Source of the DNA: JBMYQA01 sp049600855
Lineage (GTDB): Bacteria > Bacteroidota > Bacteroidia > Cytophagales > Flammeovirgaceae
NCBI GenBank assembly: GCA_049600855.1
Contig: JBMYQA010000299.1
Location: forward strand, 1-7,241
Reading direction: 5' to 3'
DNA: 7,241 nucleotides
Shown: positions 1 to 6,941 of the stretch, in pieces
Layout: every line of letters begins with the position of its first letter
Position numbering within the stretch: position 1 is the first letter of the stretch
Notes under the pieces: generated by a model
Told to the model about the DNA's origin: nothing
Seen by the model: only the letters and a program-made list of their open reading frames with translations
The model's database searches: none
Made by a program: the position numbers and the translations under genes

Positions 1-360
1 ATCAGGGATTATGGCCAATACCCGTTGATACAACTCAATGGCTTGTGAAATGGCGTTTTCCTTTAACAAAGCACGGGTGTAGAGCACGAGTAGTCCAATG
101 TCAGTCGTATCTGAATGGATGAGTTCTTCTAAAATGACATTACAGGTAGAATATTCTCCTTTTTGATAGAACACCGTAGCTAAACCAAATTTCGCTTTTT
201 CGTTGTTGTGTTCAATCGTTAGAATGTGCTGAAACTCTTTTTCAGCTTCTTCAATTCGATTTAATCCCAGTAAGGTTTGGGCTAAATGAAGCCGAAGGGG
301 AATGTTGTCAGGAGAAAATTTTAATGCTTCTTTTAAACTGTCTATGGTGTTGTTGTCCAT
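1..360 (-). CDS. TPR-repeat protein, N-terminal 120 residues (runs off left edge)
   Basis: The reading frame is open from ATG at 358-360 to the window edge, 120 codons with no stop. The protein starts MDNNTIDSLKEALKFSPDN and has no signal peptide or membrane segment, so it is probably cytoplasmic. It is built of helical pairs with TPR spacing: residues about 3-36, 37-70 (with the A-x-x-x-G-L-A and Y-x-x-G-x-Y pattern) and 74-118, the last ending in the classic A-I-E-L-Y-Q-R-V-L motif. TPRs are protein-interaction scaffolds. It lies 50 bp downstream of the larger TPR gene on the same strand and could share its transcript. From memory, similar TPR N-termini precede an AAA ATPase domain in some Bacteroidota proteins, so this may be the front of such a fusion; the visible part cannot prove it. 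The C-terminus is outside the window. Confidence 0.8.
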   Translation of the reverse strand, partial: MDNNTIDSLKEALKFSPDNIPLRLHLAQTLLGLNRIEEAEKEFQHILTIEHNNEKAKFGLATVFYQKGEYSTCNVILEELIHSDTTDIGLLVLYTRALLKENAISQAIELYQRVLAIIPD

Positions 361-410
361 TGTTTTATGATGACTGAATGATAGTCGAATTTATATTTTT
401 GTCAATTAGT

Positions 411-2447
411 TCAAGCTTCCACGTTTTTTAATTGCTCACTCGGATTGTCCTCTTCTTTAGGTTTTTCTTCATCTCGAATTTCAAATACTGTATAAATGAT
501 GGCTTTGTGCAAATCTCCATCTCGTTTTCTCAATACAATGTCTTTATTCATCGTTACATTGCCTTGGCGCTTCATTTTGATGTTGACTTTTACATTGTCA
601 TCAGCATCTTCCAACGTAACCGTTAAGGTAGGGTAATGTTTATCATCTTCCGTTTCTTGCCAATCTAACGAAAGATTGGTTAATGCCTTTTCAATAGAGG
701 CTAGTGTATCGAGTTCAGCGCGTTCTACCTTTAAGTGAAACTTCATTTTTTGCTCAGAGAAAGGCACGAGTTGCGGATAAATTTTCATAAACTCGATCAT
801 TTCTTCATCGCGTTTATTCTCATTATCTTCCTCGTCATACAATTCAGCCAAAGCTTCATGGGTACGCGCTAGGAGTAATTTTTCATTTACAGCATCTAAT
901 GAAGTATCTGCCAATACCTTTTCAAAATAACGTTTAGCCTCAGCGGTTTCCCCTTCTTCCAAATGAAATTTCCCAATGTAGTAATTGAAGTATTTTTTCA
1001 CTTTTGGCCGTTGATCTTCCTCAATTTTATTTTTGAATTTCTCAATGAAAAATTGGGCATTAAAATCCTTGATCATGGGCCAAAGTTCATCGTAGAAAAT
1101 CAGGTTTTCCGAAGCGAAAATATTGTAAGTTACCATGTCGCGTTCAGGGTCAGCCGCTAGTTGACTGGTAATGAGTAAGTGCGTTGATTTGCGTTCTAAA
1201 TAGAGGTTAACCAGTTTAAACACCTTTTTCAAACTCAGCCAAAAGAAAGAATCCTCAAAAATGATCTGCTTGATTTGTTGGCTAAGGTTCAAGTATTTAA
1301 GTACCAAATTGGTGCGCGAATACATCACCTCTCCGTGAGTGGTACCAATGTGTAAATCTTCGAATTTTCCAGCGCGTTCTTGGTGTTTCATACTCTTTTC
1401 TACCTGACCGCTGTAATAGTAAGATCGGGCCAAACTAAAGTTGTACCAGCCATAGCCAGGCGTAGGGCCTACTTCGGCAATGGTGCGCTTAATCAAATCG
1501 ATTCCTTTTTTGGGTTCACCTCGGAAATTGTAAATGCTCGCCAGCATGTAATCGTATTCCCGAAAGCGCTTGTCCCCAAAATCACCTTGATTTTGGCGGT
1601 ACTCATAATTAAAGATGGCTTTGTCAAAATCGCCTTTCACAAATTGGAGGTTGCCGTAATTGTTATACGACAACCGTCCGATATCTTTCATCTTTTTAGA
1701 ATAATACTCCGCAGAATCAATATTGATCAAATACGAATGCATCATCTGGCGATAATGATAGATTTCGTTTTGGAAAGATTTGAAAATTTCGGCATGTCCT
1801 GGAAACCAATTTCGAATATGGGGGAAGTTCCGATTGTTGACGCGTTGAATGGAATCTAAGAAAAGCAAGGCTTGGTCGACATTTTCTTGGATGCTTGGCT
1901 TTAAGAAATGATGTTTTTCGTAATGCATGCGATTACGGTGATAAATCCAAGCAAGGGTAGAGTAGGGGGAACCGCGGAACTCTAAAATCAACAACTTTTT
2001 GTTCAGCTGATGAAGCATCTCTACAGCCTCTTTGGGCATTTCAATATTTTGATAGCTCGTTTGAAGAAAGTCTACAATATTACAATAATCGCGTTGGCGT
2101 TTAAAGGCGGCATAATAGTTTTGGAATGAAGTGTAGCGTACAATTTGCCAGCCATAATCCTTTTCAATGAGCTCTAAAGCCTTTTTTAGCGGTTTAATCG
2201 CACCTCGATACCCGCGTTTATCCGCTGCTCGATTAAAGCGGTAGGCTCCTTCAAAATAATAACCCATGTAATAGGTGCTATCCAGCTGAATGAATTTGCG
2301 ACTCAGTTCCAAAGCCTCAGGGTTATTGAAACTCTTTCGGTATTCATCAACCAGCTTATCAATGCCATCACGCTGAGCAACAAGAGTGCTCCAAGAAAAG
2401 AGAAGTATGAAAAAAGTAGCTAATATTTGTGTTATTCCTGCCTTCAT
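411..2447 (-). CDS. Exported TPR-repeat protein with C-terminal beta-rich domain, function unknown
   Basis: This is a complete 678-residue protein. Residues 1-25 form a signal peptide: a Lys at position 2, a hydrophobic core at about 8-22 (ILATFFILLFSWSTLVA) and a likely cleavage near A24/Q25. There is no lipobox Cys, so it is predicted periplasmic or secreted rather than a lipoprotein. The body is all-helical and rich in Tyr, Phe and Lys. TPR-like units are clearest at about 262-295 (YGNLQFVKGDFDKAIFNY), 298-330 (LASIYNFRGEPKKGIDL), 334-360 (ARSYYYSGQVEKSMKH) and 486-520 (GKFHLEEGETAEAKRYFEKV). Residues about 575-658 look like alternating beta strands with a final helix, and the last 20 residues are acidic, Lys-rich and probably disordered. 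The start is ATG 2447, the only one that keeps the whole signal peptide. It is divergent from the DUF58-transglutaminase-MoxR cluster and could be a periplasmic partner of it, an inference from position only. I do not recognise a named family. Confidence 0.88.
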   Translation of the reverse strand: MKAGITQILATFFILLFSWSTLVAQRDGIDKLVDEYRKSFNNPEALELSRKFIQLDSTYYMGYYFEGAYRFNRAADKRGYRGAIKPLKKALELIEKDYGWQIVRYTSFQNYYAAFKRQRDYCNIVDFLQTSYQNIEMPKEAVEMLHQLNKKLLILEFRGSPYSTLAWIYHRNRMHYEKHHFLKPSIQENVDQALLFLDSIQRVNNRNFPHIRNWFPGHAEIFKSFQNEIYHYRQMMHSYLINIDSAEYYSKKMKDIGRLSYNNYGNLQFVKGDFDKAIFNYEYRQNQGDFGDKRFREYDYMLASIYNFRGEPKKGIDLIKRTIAEVGPTPGYGWYNFSLARSYYYSGQVEKSMKHQERAGKFEDLHIGTTHGEVMYSRTNLVLKYLNLSQQIKQIIFEDSFFWLSLKKVFKLVNLYLERKSTHLLITSQLAADPERDMVTYNIFASENLIFYDELWPMIKDFNAQFFIEKFKNKIEEDQRPKVKKYFNYYIGKFHLEEGETAEAKRYFEKVLADTSLDAVNEKLLLARTHEALAELYDEEDNENKRDEEMIEFMKIYPQLVPFSEQKMKFHLKVERAELDTLASIEKALTNLSLDWQETEDDKHYPTLTVTLEDADDNVKVNIKMKRQGNVTMNKDIVLRKRDGDLHKAIIYTVFEIRDEEKPKEEDNPSEQLKNVEA

Positions 2448-2520
2448 CCAGAAGTATTTTTATGGAACTTGTCTAACATTAATTTATTTCGGTTGCAAAA
2501 GGCTAAGAAACCCTCACTTT

Positions 2521-2562
2521 GCGTTGCTTTTTCTTGAAAGAGCGTTGCTATTCCTACGAAAA
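2521..2562. repeat. Imperfect 21-bp tandem direct repeat
   Basis: Two adjacent 21-bp units (2521-2541 and 2542-2562) match at 15 of 21 positions. Each begins with the identical octamer GCGTTGCT, and the octamers sit exactly 21 bp apart, two helical turns, on the same face of DNA. The first unit also forms a short hairpin on the plus strand, GCTTTTT-CTTG-AAAGAGC at 2526-2543, with one G-T wobble. It lies about 75-115 bp upstream of the TPR gene start. It may be a pair of protein-binding sites, a leader-RNA structure or a chance duplication. Confidence 0.5.
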
Positions 2563-2631
2563 AGCGCCTTAACTGAGTGCTTCTTAACTCTTTTTCACTC
2601 GAAAAAACTAATGTTAGATAAGTTCATGATT

Positions 2632-2656
2632 TTACTTTGCAATATCCCCAAAGTAA
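2632..2656. promoter_or_regulatory. Inverted repeat TTACTTTG-N9-CAAAGTAA, candidate operator
   Basis: The arms at 2632-2639 and 2649-2656 are perfect 8-bp complements separated by 9 bp, a 25-bp dyad typical in size of a dimeric regulator site. It lies between two divergent genes, where such an operator could serve one or both. No T-run follows on either strand, so it does not look like a terminator. The right arm, read leftward, doubles as a near-consensus -7 box (TTACTTTG against TAnnTTTG), so a bound regulator could block polymerase. No regulator gene is present in the window. Confidence 0.45.
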
Positions 2657-2680
2657 CGAAAGAAATTTGAATAACTTCAA
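2649..2680 (-). promoter_or_regulatory. Candidate promoter for the leftward TPR gene
   Basis: Read on the minus strand, TTG at 2680-2678 is followed after 21 nt by TTACTTTG at 2656-2649. This fits the Bacteroidota pattern of a -33 TTG/TTTG and a -7 TAnnTTTG, with one mismatch in the -7 box (TT for TA). Transcription would begin near 2643 and give a leader of about 195 nt before ATG 2447 that includes the 21-bp repeats. The small dyad TTGAA-TAAC-TTCAA (2667-2680) covers the -33 side. Short degenerate motifs occur by chance in AT-rich DNA, so support is modest. Confidence 0.3.
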
Positions 2681-2759
2681 TTCCCATGTAGTTGATCAGT
2701 ACAGGAAACGAACATTACGCACAAAATACAACCAAAATCAGTCACTAATCAAGCAAAGT

Positions 2760-2792
2760 TTTGATGAAAGGAAAGGGAGATAAGTACTTTTT
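2760..2792 (+). promoter_or_regulatory. Weaker candidate promoter for the rightward cluster
   Basis: TTTG at 2760-2763 is followed after 21 nt by TACTTTTT at 2785-2792, a TAnnTTTG -7 box with one mismatch (the final G). Transcription would start near 2799, leaving a leader of about 144 nt before ATG 2943. T-tracts follow directly. It competes with the candidate at 2867-2897, and the two could be alternative starts. Confidence 0.2.
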
Positions 2793-2866
2793 TGGATTTT
2801 TTAACGTGATTTTTAGATAGAAATTCCACTCTTCCAAATCTACGGAATCCAAGAATCAAAAAGCCC

Positions 2867-2897
2867 TTTTATTACTAGGCAAAAAAAGCTATGTTTG
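2867..2897 (+). promoter_or_regulatory. Candidate promoter for the DUF58-transglutaminase-MoxR cluster
   Basis: TATGTTTG at 2890-2897 is a perfect match to the Bacteroidota -7 consensus TAnnTTTG. A TTTT at 2867-2870 (consensus TTTG) lies 19 nt upstream, in the normal spacing range. The transcription start would be near 2904, about 40 nt before ATG 2943. If real, it places the upstream TTG at 2895 inside the promoter and rules it out as the start codon of the DUF58 gene on this transcript. Confidence 0.4.
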
Positions 2898-2942
2898 GAA
2901 TTCGTAAATTTCAAGAACCCATTTTACATTGAGCCATCTCTT

Positions 2943-4310
2943 ATGAGTGCAACCAAAAGAAGAACCCATTTTTTAACGACGCTGCAATACTATTGGCTGT
3001 TTATTCCGATCAAATGGAATGTCATCGTATTGACCATTGCCGCTTTTTTAGGTTACTCATTCATTACCATCAATTATACCAAGCCCGATACCATTTTTGC
3101 CTTATACCTTGAGTTGTTCACTTGGATCTTGGTTGTTTTTTGTGGATTAATCATCTCCATCGGCATCGTATCGGCACTGTTCTGTTGGGGCTATTATTTG
3201 ATTAATCGGAAACAAGATAAAAATAAGCTACTTCAAATTCGAATTGAGGAAAATGTCATCACAAAACCTGGTTATGTAGCAGTATCTTTTGACTTGCCCA
3301 ATATTTTAATTCCCTTTTTAGGTTTTGCACGCGCACGCATTGTCTTTAAAGACAAGCAGCAAAGTGAAGAAATCGTCCTTCGCCCGTTGAGCTGGATTCA
3401 TTGGTTTGGATTTAAAAAAGCGGAAAAACGCATTTTCTTACCACACCGTCAAACCTATGACATTGATTCCATCTTGCTCAGTTTTCAAGATATTTTTCGC
3501 TTATTTTCATGGCCGATTTTAGTGAAGAAAAAAGATACCTTTCACGTTTCGCCAACGGCTAATTTGAGTGATGAATTAGAAGTGCCACCAAGCAAGTCGG
3601 TAGAAATGACGCAACGGATTAAAACGCTGCGCAAGGTGGATGGTGACTTCTTAAATTATAAGAACTTTGAACCTGGAGATGATATTCGCCGAATTGTCTG
3701 GAAAATTTATGCAAAGACACATGAATTAGTCGTCAGAGTTCCCGAAGTCATTAACCCCTACGCTTCGCACATTCACTTGTTTAGTAGCTTTTACAAAGGC
3801 TTTGAAACGCCATCGGACTACCACAGTCGAATGCTATTGGATAGTTACAAAGATGGGGTTTATCAGGTGTATCAAACACTTAAGGAAGGGGACATGGATG
3901 TTTCCTACCACAGTGATCAACCCTTGGCTGAGACGGTTCATGTCGATGAGGTCGATCCTACGTTATACAGCATTGTCAATTCGCAATGGCAAACCGATCA
4001 ATCACCCGTAAGCATGCCCATTAAGAACAAACAAATGATTTTGTGTGTTTCTTCTTTAGTGGATGCAGAAGATGTGCAGGCACTGATTGAGCGGCATTCC
4101 ATCCAATTCATATACATCAAATGTTCCGAAATCTTAGACAGCCAATCGGTGATTCGATTTCAGGAATTGTTTCTCAAATCATCCATATCGTGGAAAGATC
4201 GGTTGCGAATTATGGCTTGGAAGTTTTCGGCGAAAAGGCGGGCAATTCGGAAAAATGAAAAGGCTTTGGAGCAGTTATTAAACGAACAAATACCCTCAGA
4301 AATTGATTAA
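2943..4310 (+). CDS. DUF58 membrane protein with VWA-like region
   Basis: This 455-residue protein begins at ATG 2943 (MSATKRRTHF). The frame also has a TTG at 2895 that would add 16 residues, but that TTG overlaps a promoter-like box. Two membrane segments lie at about 25-44 and 55-85. The DUF58 signature is clear at about 235-267: G-D-F-x-x-Y-K-N-F-E-P-G-D-D-I-R-R-I-V-W, then AKTHELVVRVPE. Members of this family pair with MoxR ATPases and carry a VWA-like domain after the signature. The segment where relatives usually have D-x-S-x-S (about residues 277-285) reads IHLFSSFYKG and lacks the Asp, so metal binding is doubtful. A later Rossmann-like strand is seen at about 364-372 (QMILCVSSL). 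The C-terminus is Lys/Arg-rich and probably cytoplasmic. The gene heads a tight cluster and overlaps the transglutaminase gene by 8 nt, suggesting coupled translation and joint function at the inner membrane. Confidence 0.9.
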   Translation: MSATKRRTHFLTTLQYYWLFIPIKWNVIVLTIAAFLGYSFITINYTKPDTIFALYLELFTWILVVFCGLIISIGIVSALFCWGYYLINRKQDKNKLLQIRIEENVITKPGYVAVSFDLPNILIPFLGFARARIVFKDKQQSEEIVLRPLSWIHWFGFKKAEKRIFLPHRQTYDIDSILLSFQDIFRLFSWPILVKKKDTFHVSPTANLSDELEVPPSKSVEMTQRIKTLRKVDGDFLNYKNFEPGDDIRRIVWKIYAKTHELVVRVPEVINPYASHIHLFSSFYKGFETPSDYHSRMLLDSYKDGVYQVYQTLKEGDMDVSYHSDQPLAETVHVDEVDPTLYSIVNSQWQTDQSPVSMPIKNKQMILCVSSLVDAEDVQALIERHSIQFIYIKCSEILDSQSVIRFQELFLKSSISWKDRLRIMAWKFSAKRRAIRKNEKALEQLLNEQIPSEID

Positions 4311-6933
4311 GCAAGATAAAAATATCACCCCTTGGTTGGCTTTACTCTTTTTGGTATTGCCAACAGTTTTGGTAACCTATCCCTTCTTGGATATGATTAC
4401 CGATTATTTTGACTTGTTGCAAATTCCAAATACAATGCTTCTCGTATTATTTGCAGCAGGTGCAGGCGCTTCCTTTATCCTTCACGGTTTACGCATTCGC
4501 TTCATCATTTTGTCGGTACTAGCCATTGGAGCCGTTTACATTGGCCGAACAGCTTTGCATGAAGCCTACATTGCGGAGTTTGATTCGTTTTATTGGGAAA
4601 GTCGTTATGAGATTTACAGTGCCGTGTTTTTAACGGCTTGGTTTACAGGTTACGGTTTACTCAAACACCGTTATTTTCCTTTGGCGTATGGCGCATTCAT
4701 TACGGTAGCCTCACTCATCTTAAAATCGAATGATCCACAAGGTAGCTTTTCCAGCATCATTTGGAGCTTCTTTTTTGTGATTTTATACGTCCTCTACATT
4801 AGCTTTATTAAGGAAGTGTTAGAAGCAGAAAAAGAACGAAGGTGGGCAGCAGTAGGCGTTTTATTGAAGCGGTCAGCTGTTTTTGGCGCATTTGCTTTAT
4901 TGTTGTATTGGTTGTCTTTGCAATTACTTACTGTAAAAACCGATGAGTTAAAAGAAGCCATTTCGCAGAAAACCTCATTACAAGAAGAAGGCTTGGGCGA
5001 AAATAACATGCTCAAAAAAGGAGAAGGCGATGAGGATTTTGATTTGAAAGATTATGCCCAGCTCGATAAAAAATTAGATCAATCGCAACAATTGATGTTT
5101 GCGGCTTACATTGACAACTTTCTCGAATTGGGCTTTGGGGAACGAATTCCCAATCCATTGTACATGACAGCCTATCATTTGAATCAATATAATGTAAATG
5201 AAGGAAAGTTTGAGATTGATACGAATAACCAATTTTTAGATTTATACCAACCCGATCCTTCATCAATTCCACTTTATTTTAAAGATGCAGATAGCAGTTA
5301 TTTGGAGGAAGAAAAAGGGAAAAAGTTTGGGGAAGTGATGACTTCAGAAGTGTATTTGGCTTCATTGTCTGCTAAAAATTACTTAGCACCGAGTACCTCT
5401 TTTTCGTGCCAGCCCATCACCATTGACGAAGAGTTTCAAGGACAATTTCATTATGCCTATAAAAACCAATCCTACATCTCTTCCTTAAATAGTGCCTATT
5501 TAGTGTATAATACGGATGATCCGAGTATTCAGGCCATCCAGAAGCAACGTTATCAGGTGTTGCGAAATGTACGGAACTATAACGGCATGGATTCCGCATG
5601 GATGGAATATTATACACGTGTGCCTGAAGGCGCATTATTTGATTCGATTCAAGTATTAGCCAAAGAAATTGCACAAGGTCAAACACGTCCTATTGATAAA
5701 GTATTGGCGTTAAGGGATTTTTTCTATTCGAAGGATGAATATGGAAATCCCCGATTTGAATACAACCTCCTGCCTGGTTACGACGATGTAGATAAGAATA
5801 TTCCAAACTCGGAAATGTTGGAGAACTTCCTTTTCAATACAGGAAAAGGCTATTGTACCTATTTTGCGGGTTCTTCCCTATTTATTTTGCGATCTTTGGG
5901 CATTCCTGCTCGGATGACGACAGGATTTATGACGGTGGATCGGAGCCATAACAATCCTGGATGGTATTGGTTTTATGGAAATCAAGCACATGCTTGGACG
6001 CAAATTTATTTCCCAAAGTACGGTTGGCTAGACTTTGACTTTACCATTGGCGATCAACAAGAAAATACCGAACCGCCCTCTACAGATGGAACGCCTCCAA
6101 TTATGCCTCAAAAGGCTAAGTTTGCTGGTCGAGGGGTGGTCATTAGCCTAGACACCACCAACCAGGTGATGGATGTGGGCTTTAGCAGAATTATGTGGGA
6201 CGATGATGAGGTGGAAGTAAAGGATCAATTGCGTATTAATACGAGCTATAAGGATGCAAAAATTATGGAAAACAAACAGCCAAGTACCATTAAAAACTTG
6301 GAATTGGGCGATTCTGTAATTGTGGTATCTTACGACCAGCAAATCTTAAAAATTCGGAAACGTTGGAAAGAAACGGCTGAAAAGCTAATGGAGCGCACAC
6401 CCAATCCTTTTCCCGCTAGTGAAGTGCATTTCAAAAAATTAACAGAAGAGGAAAAGAAGCAGCATGAAAAAGAGGATGAATCAGAAGTAGAAGAAGCGGT
6501 GTCAGGCTGGGTTTATGTGGGACTATTGGCTGGGCTCTTATTGTTAGCTTTATCTTGGCCTTACCTCTACCATCGTAATTTGATTGCCAAAATCAATAAG
6601 GCCAGCACTGATCGAACAAAAGCATATGCTGCTTACCGCCATGCTTTATTTACCTTAAATCAGTTTGGGTATCCGTTAAAAAATCAAACAGCAAAAGAAT
6701 TTGCCTTATATCAAGTTGATCCTAAATTTGGCACTGCGTTCGCTGGATTCATCGATAGCTATTTGAAAACTAAATACAGCTTAGAAGAGTTGGATGAGCA
6801 GGAACGAAGTAGAATAGATCAACAACACCCTGATTTTTACAAAGCCGTTTGGGTAAATCATTCACAGAAGCAACGTTTCTTGAACTTTTTAAGAGTAGAC
6901 AGGGCTTTACAATTTCTATTAAACATTGAATAA
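4303..6933 (+). CDS. TgpA-type polytopic transglutaminase-like protein with DUF4129-like tail
   Basis: An 876-residue inner-membrane protein. Seven hydrophobic segments (about 11-30, 41-60, 64-83, 102-120, 123-140, 149-170, 186-209) are followed by a long periplasmic part, an eighth segment (736-755) and a cytoplasmic tail. Basic loops (HGLRIR, KHRY, EKERR, YHRN) fall on the predicted inner side. The transglutaminase core spans about 445-582: Cys518 in GKGYCTYFAG, His563 in NQAHAW and Asp579 in GWLDFDFT form an intact Cys-His-Asp triad. The tail, AYAAYRHALFTLNQFGYPL to about 830, resembles DUF4129. Pseudomonas TgpA is around 670 residues, so this one is about 200 longer, mostly in unrecognised periplasmic regions 212-440 and 585-730. 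The start is TTG 4303: an in-frame TAA lies at 4279, no ATG or GTG follows it, and the first ATG (codon 31) would remove segment 1. It may act as a peptidase or amide-bond enzyme on the envelope; the substrate is unknown. Confidence 0.93.
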   Translation: MIKQDKNITPWLALLFLVLPTVLVTYPFLDMITDYFDLLQIPNTMLLVLFAAGAGASFILHGLRIRFIILSVLAIGAVYIGRTALHEAYIAEFDSFYWESRYEIYSAVFLTAWFTGYGLLKHRYFPLAYGAFITVASLILKSNDPQGSFSSIIWSFFFVILYVLYISFIKEVLEAEKERRWAAVGVLLKRSAVFGAFALLLYWLSLQLLTVKTDELKEAISQKTSLQEEGLGENNMLKKGEGDEDFDLKDYAQLDKKLDQSQQLMFAAYIDNFLELGFGERIPNPLYMTAYHLNQYNVNEGKFEIDTNNQFLDLYQPDPSSIPLYFKDADSSYLEEEKGKKFGEVMTSEVYLASLSAKNYLAPSTSFSCQPITIDEEFQGQFHYAYKNQSYISSLNSAYLVYNTDDPSIQAIQKQRYQVLRNVRNYNGMDSAWMEYYTRVPEGALFDSIQVLAKEIAQGQTRPIDKVLALRDFFYSKDEYGNPRFEYNLLPGYDDVDKNIPNSEMLENFLFNTGKGYCTYFAGSSLFILRSLGIPARMTTGFMTVDRSHNNPGWYWFYGNQAHAWTQIYFPKYGWLDFDFTIGDQQENTEPPSTDGTPPIMPQKAKFAGRGVVISLDTTNQVMDVGFSRIMWDDDEVEVKDQLRINTSYKDAKIMENKQPSTIKNLELGDSVIVVSYDQQILKIRKRWKETAEKLMERTPNPFPASEVHFKKLTEEEKKQHEKEDESEVEEAVSGWVYVGLLAGLLLLALSWPYLYHRNLIAKINKASTDRTKAYAAYRHALFTLNQFGYPLKNQTAKEFALYQVDPKFGTAFAGFIDSYLKTKYSLEELDEQERSRIDQQHPDFYKAVWVNHSQKQRFLNFLRVDRALQFLLNIE

Positions 6934-6941
6934 GAAACTTT

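Larger units (their letters stand above)
2448..2942. other. Divergent intergenic region, no convincing gene
   Basis: This 495-bp AT-rich stretch separates the leftward TPR gene from the rightward DUF58 gene, so it should hold promoters for both. From left to right I see an imperfect 21-bp tandem repeat (2521-2562), a perfect 8-bp inverted repeat (2632-2656), a small TTGAA/TTCAA dyad (2667-2680), T-tracts at 2788-2793, 2797-2802 and 2810-2814, and Bacteroidota-like promoter boxes listed separately. A short rightward frame (to 2670) crosses the left part, but it starts inside the TPR gene and has no family signature. No tRNA, riboswitch or Rho-independent terminator is evident, as expected where both transcripts lead away. 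Confidence 0.7.

Noticed and set aside
361..410. Possible separate promoter between the two leftward TPR genes
   Set aside because: A TTG and a TATCATTC lie 19 nt apart on the minus strand, but the second box has two mismatches to TAnnTTTG. The 50-bp gap is equally compatible with read-through.
1380..1859. Rightward frame of 159 codons opposite the exported TPR gene
   Set aside because: It is fully antisense to a convincing 678-residue protein with signal peptide and TPRs. It has no recognisable domain or plausible start signal, so it is best read as a shadow.
2575..2600. GAGTG/CACTC hairpin as a terminator
   Set aside because: The stem is 5 bp with a 16-nt loop and no following T-run. It also lies where neither transcript should end.
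2386..2670. Rightward frame of 94 codons, with an inner ATG at 2407 preceded by a purine-rich stretch and repeated ALLFL residues
   Set aside because: It begins inside the TPR gene on the other strand, and the repeated residues follow from the 21-bp DNA repeat. Its hydrophobic, Cys- and Lys-rich composition is what translating AT-rich noncoding DNA gives, and no family feature is visible.
2788..2814. Three T-tracts as phased bent DNA
   Set aside because: The tract centres are about 9 and 12.5 bp apart, not a clean 10-11 bp period, and such tracts are common in AT-rich intergenic DNA.
2835..2859. Leftward TAGATTTG box (2842-2835), a perfect TAnnTTTG match on the minus strand
   Set aside because: The nearest upstream TTG is only 14 nt away, too close for the usual 17-23 nt spacing, and the leader would be almost 400 nt. 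It is kept only as a remote alternative.
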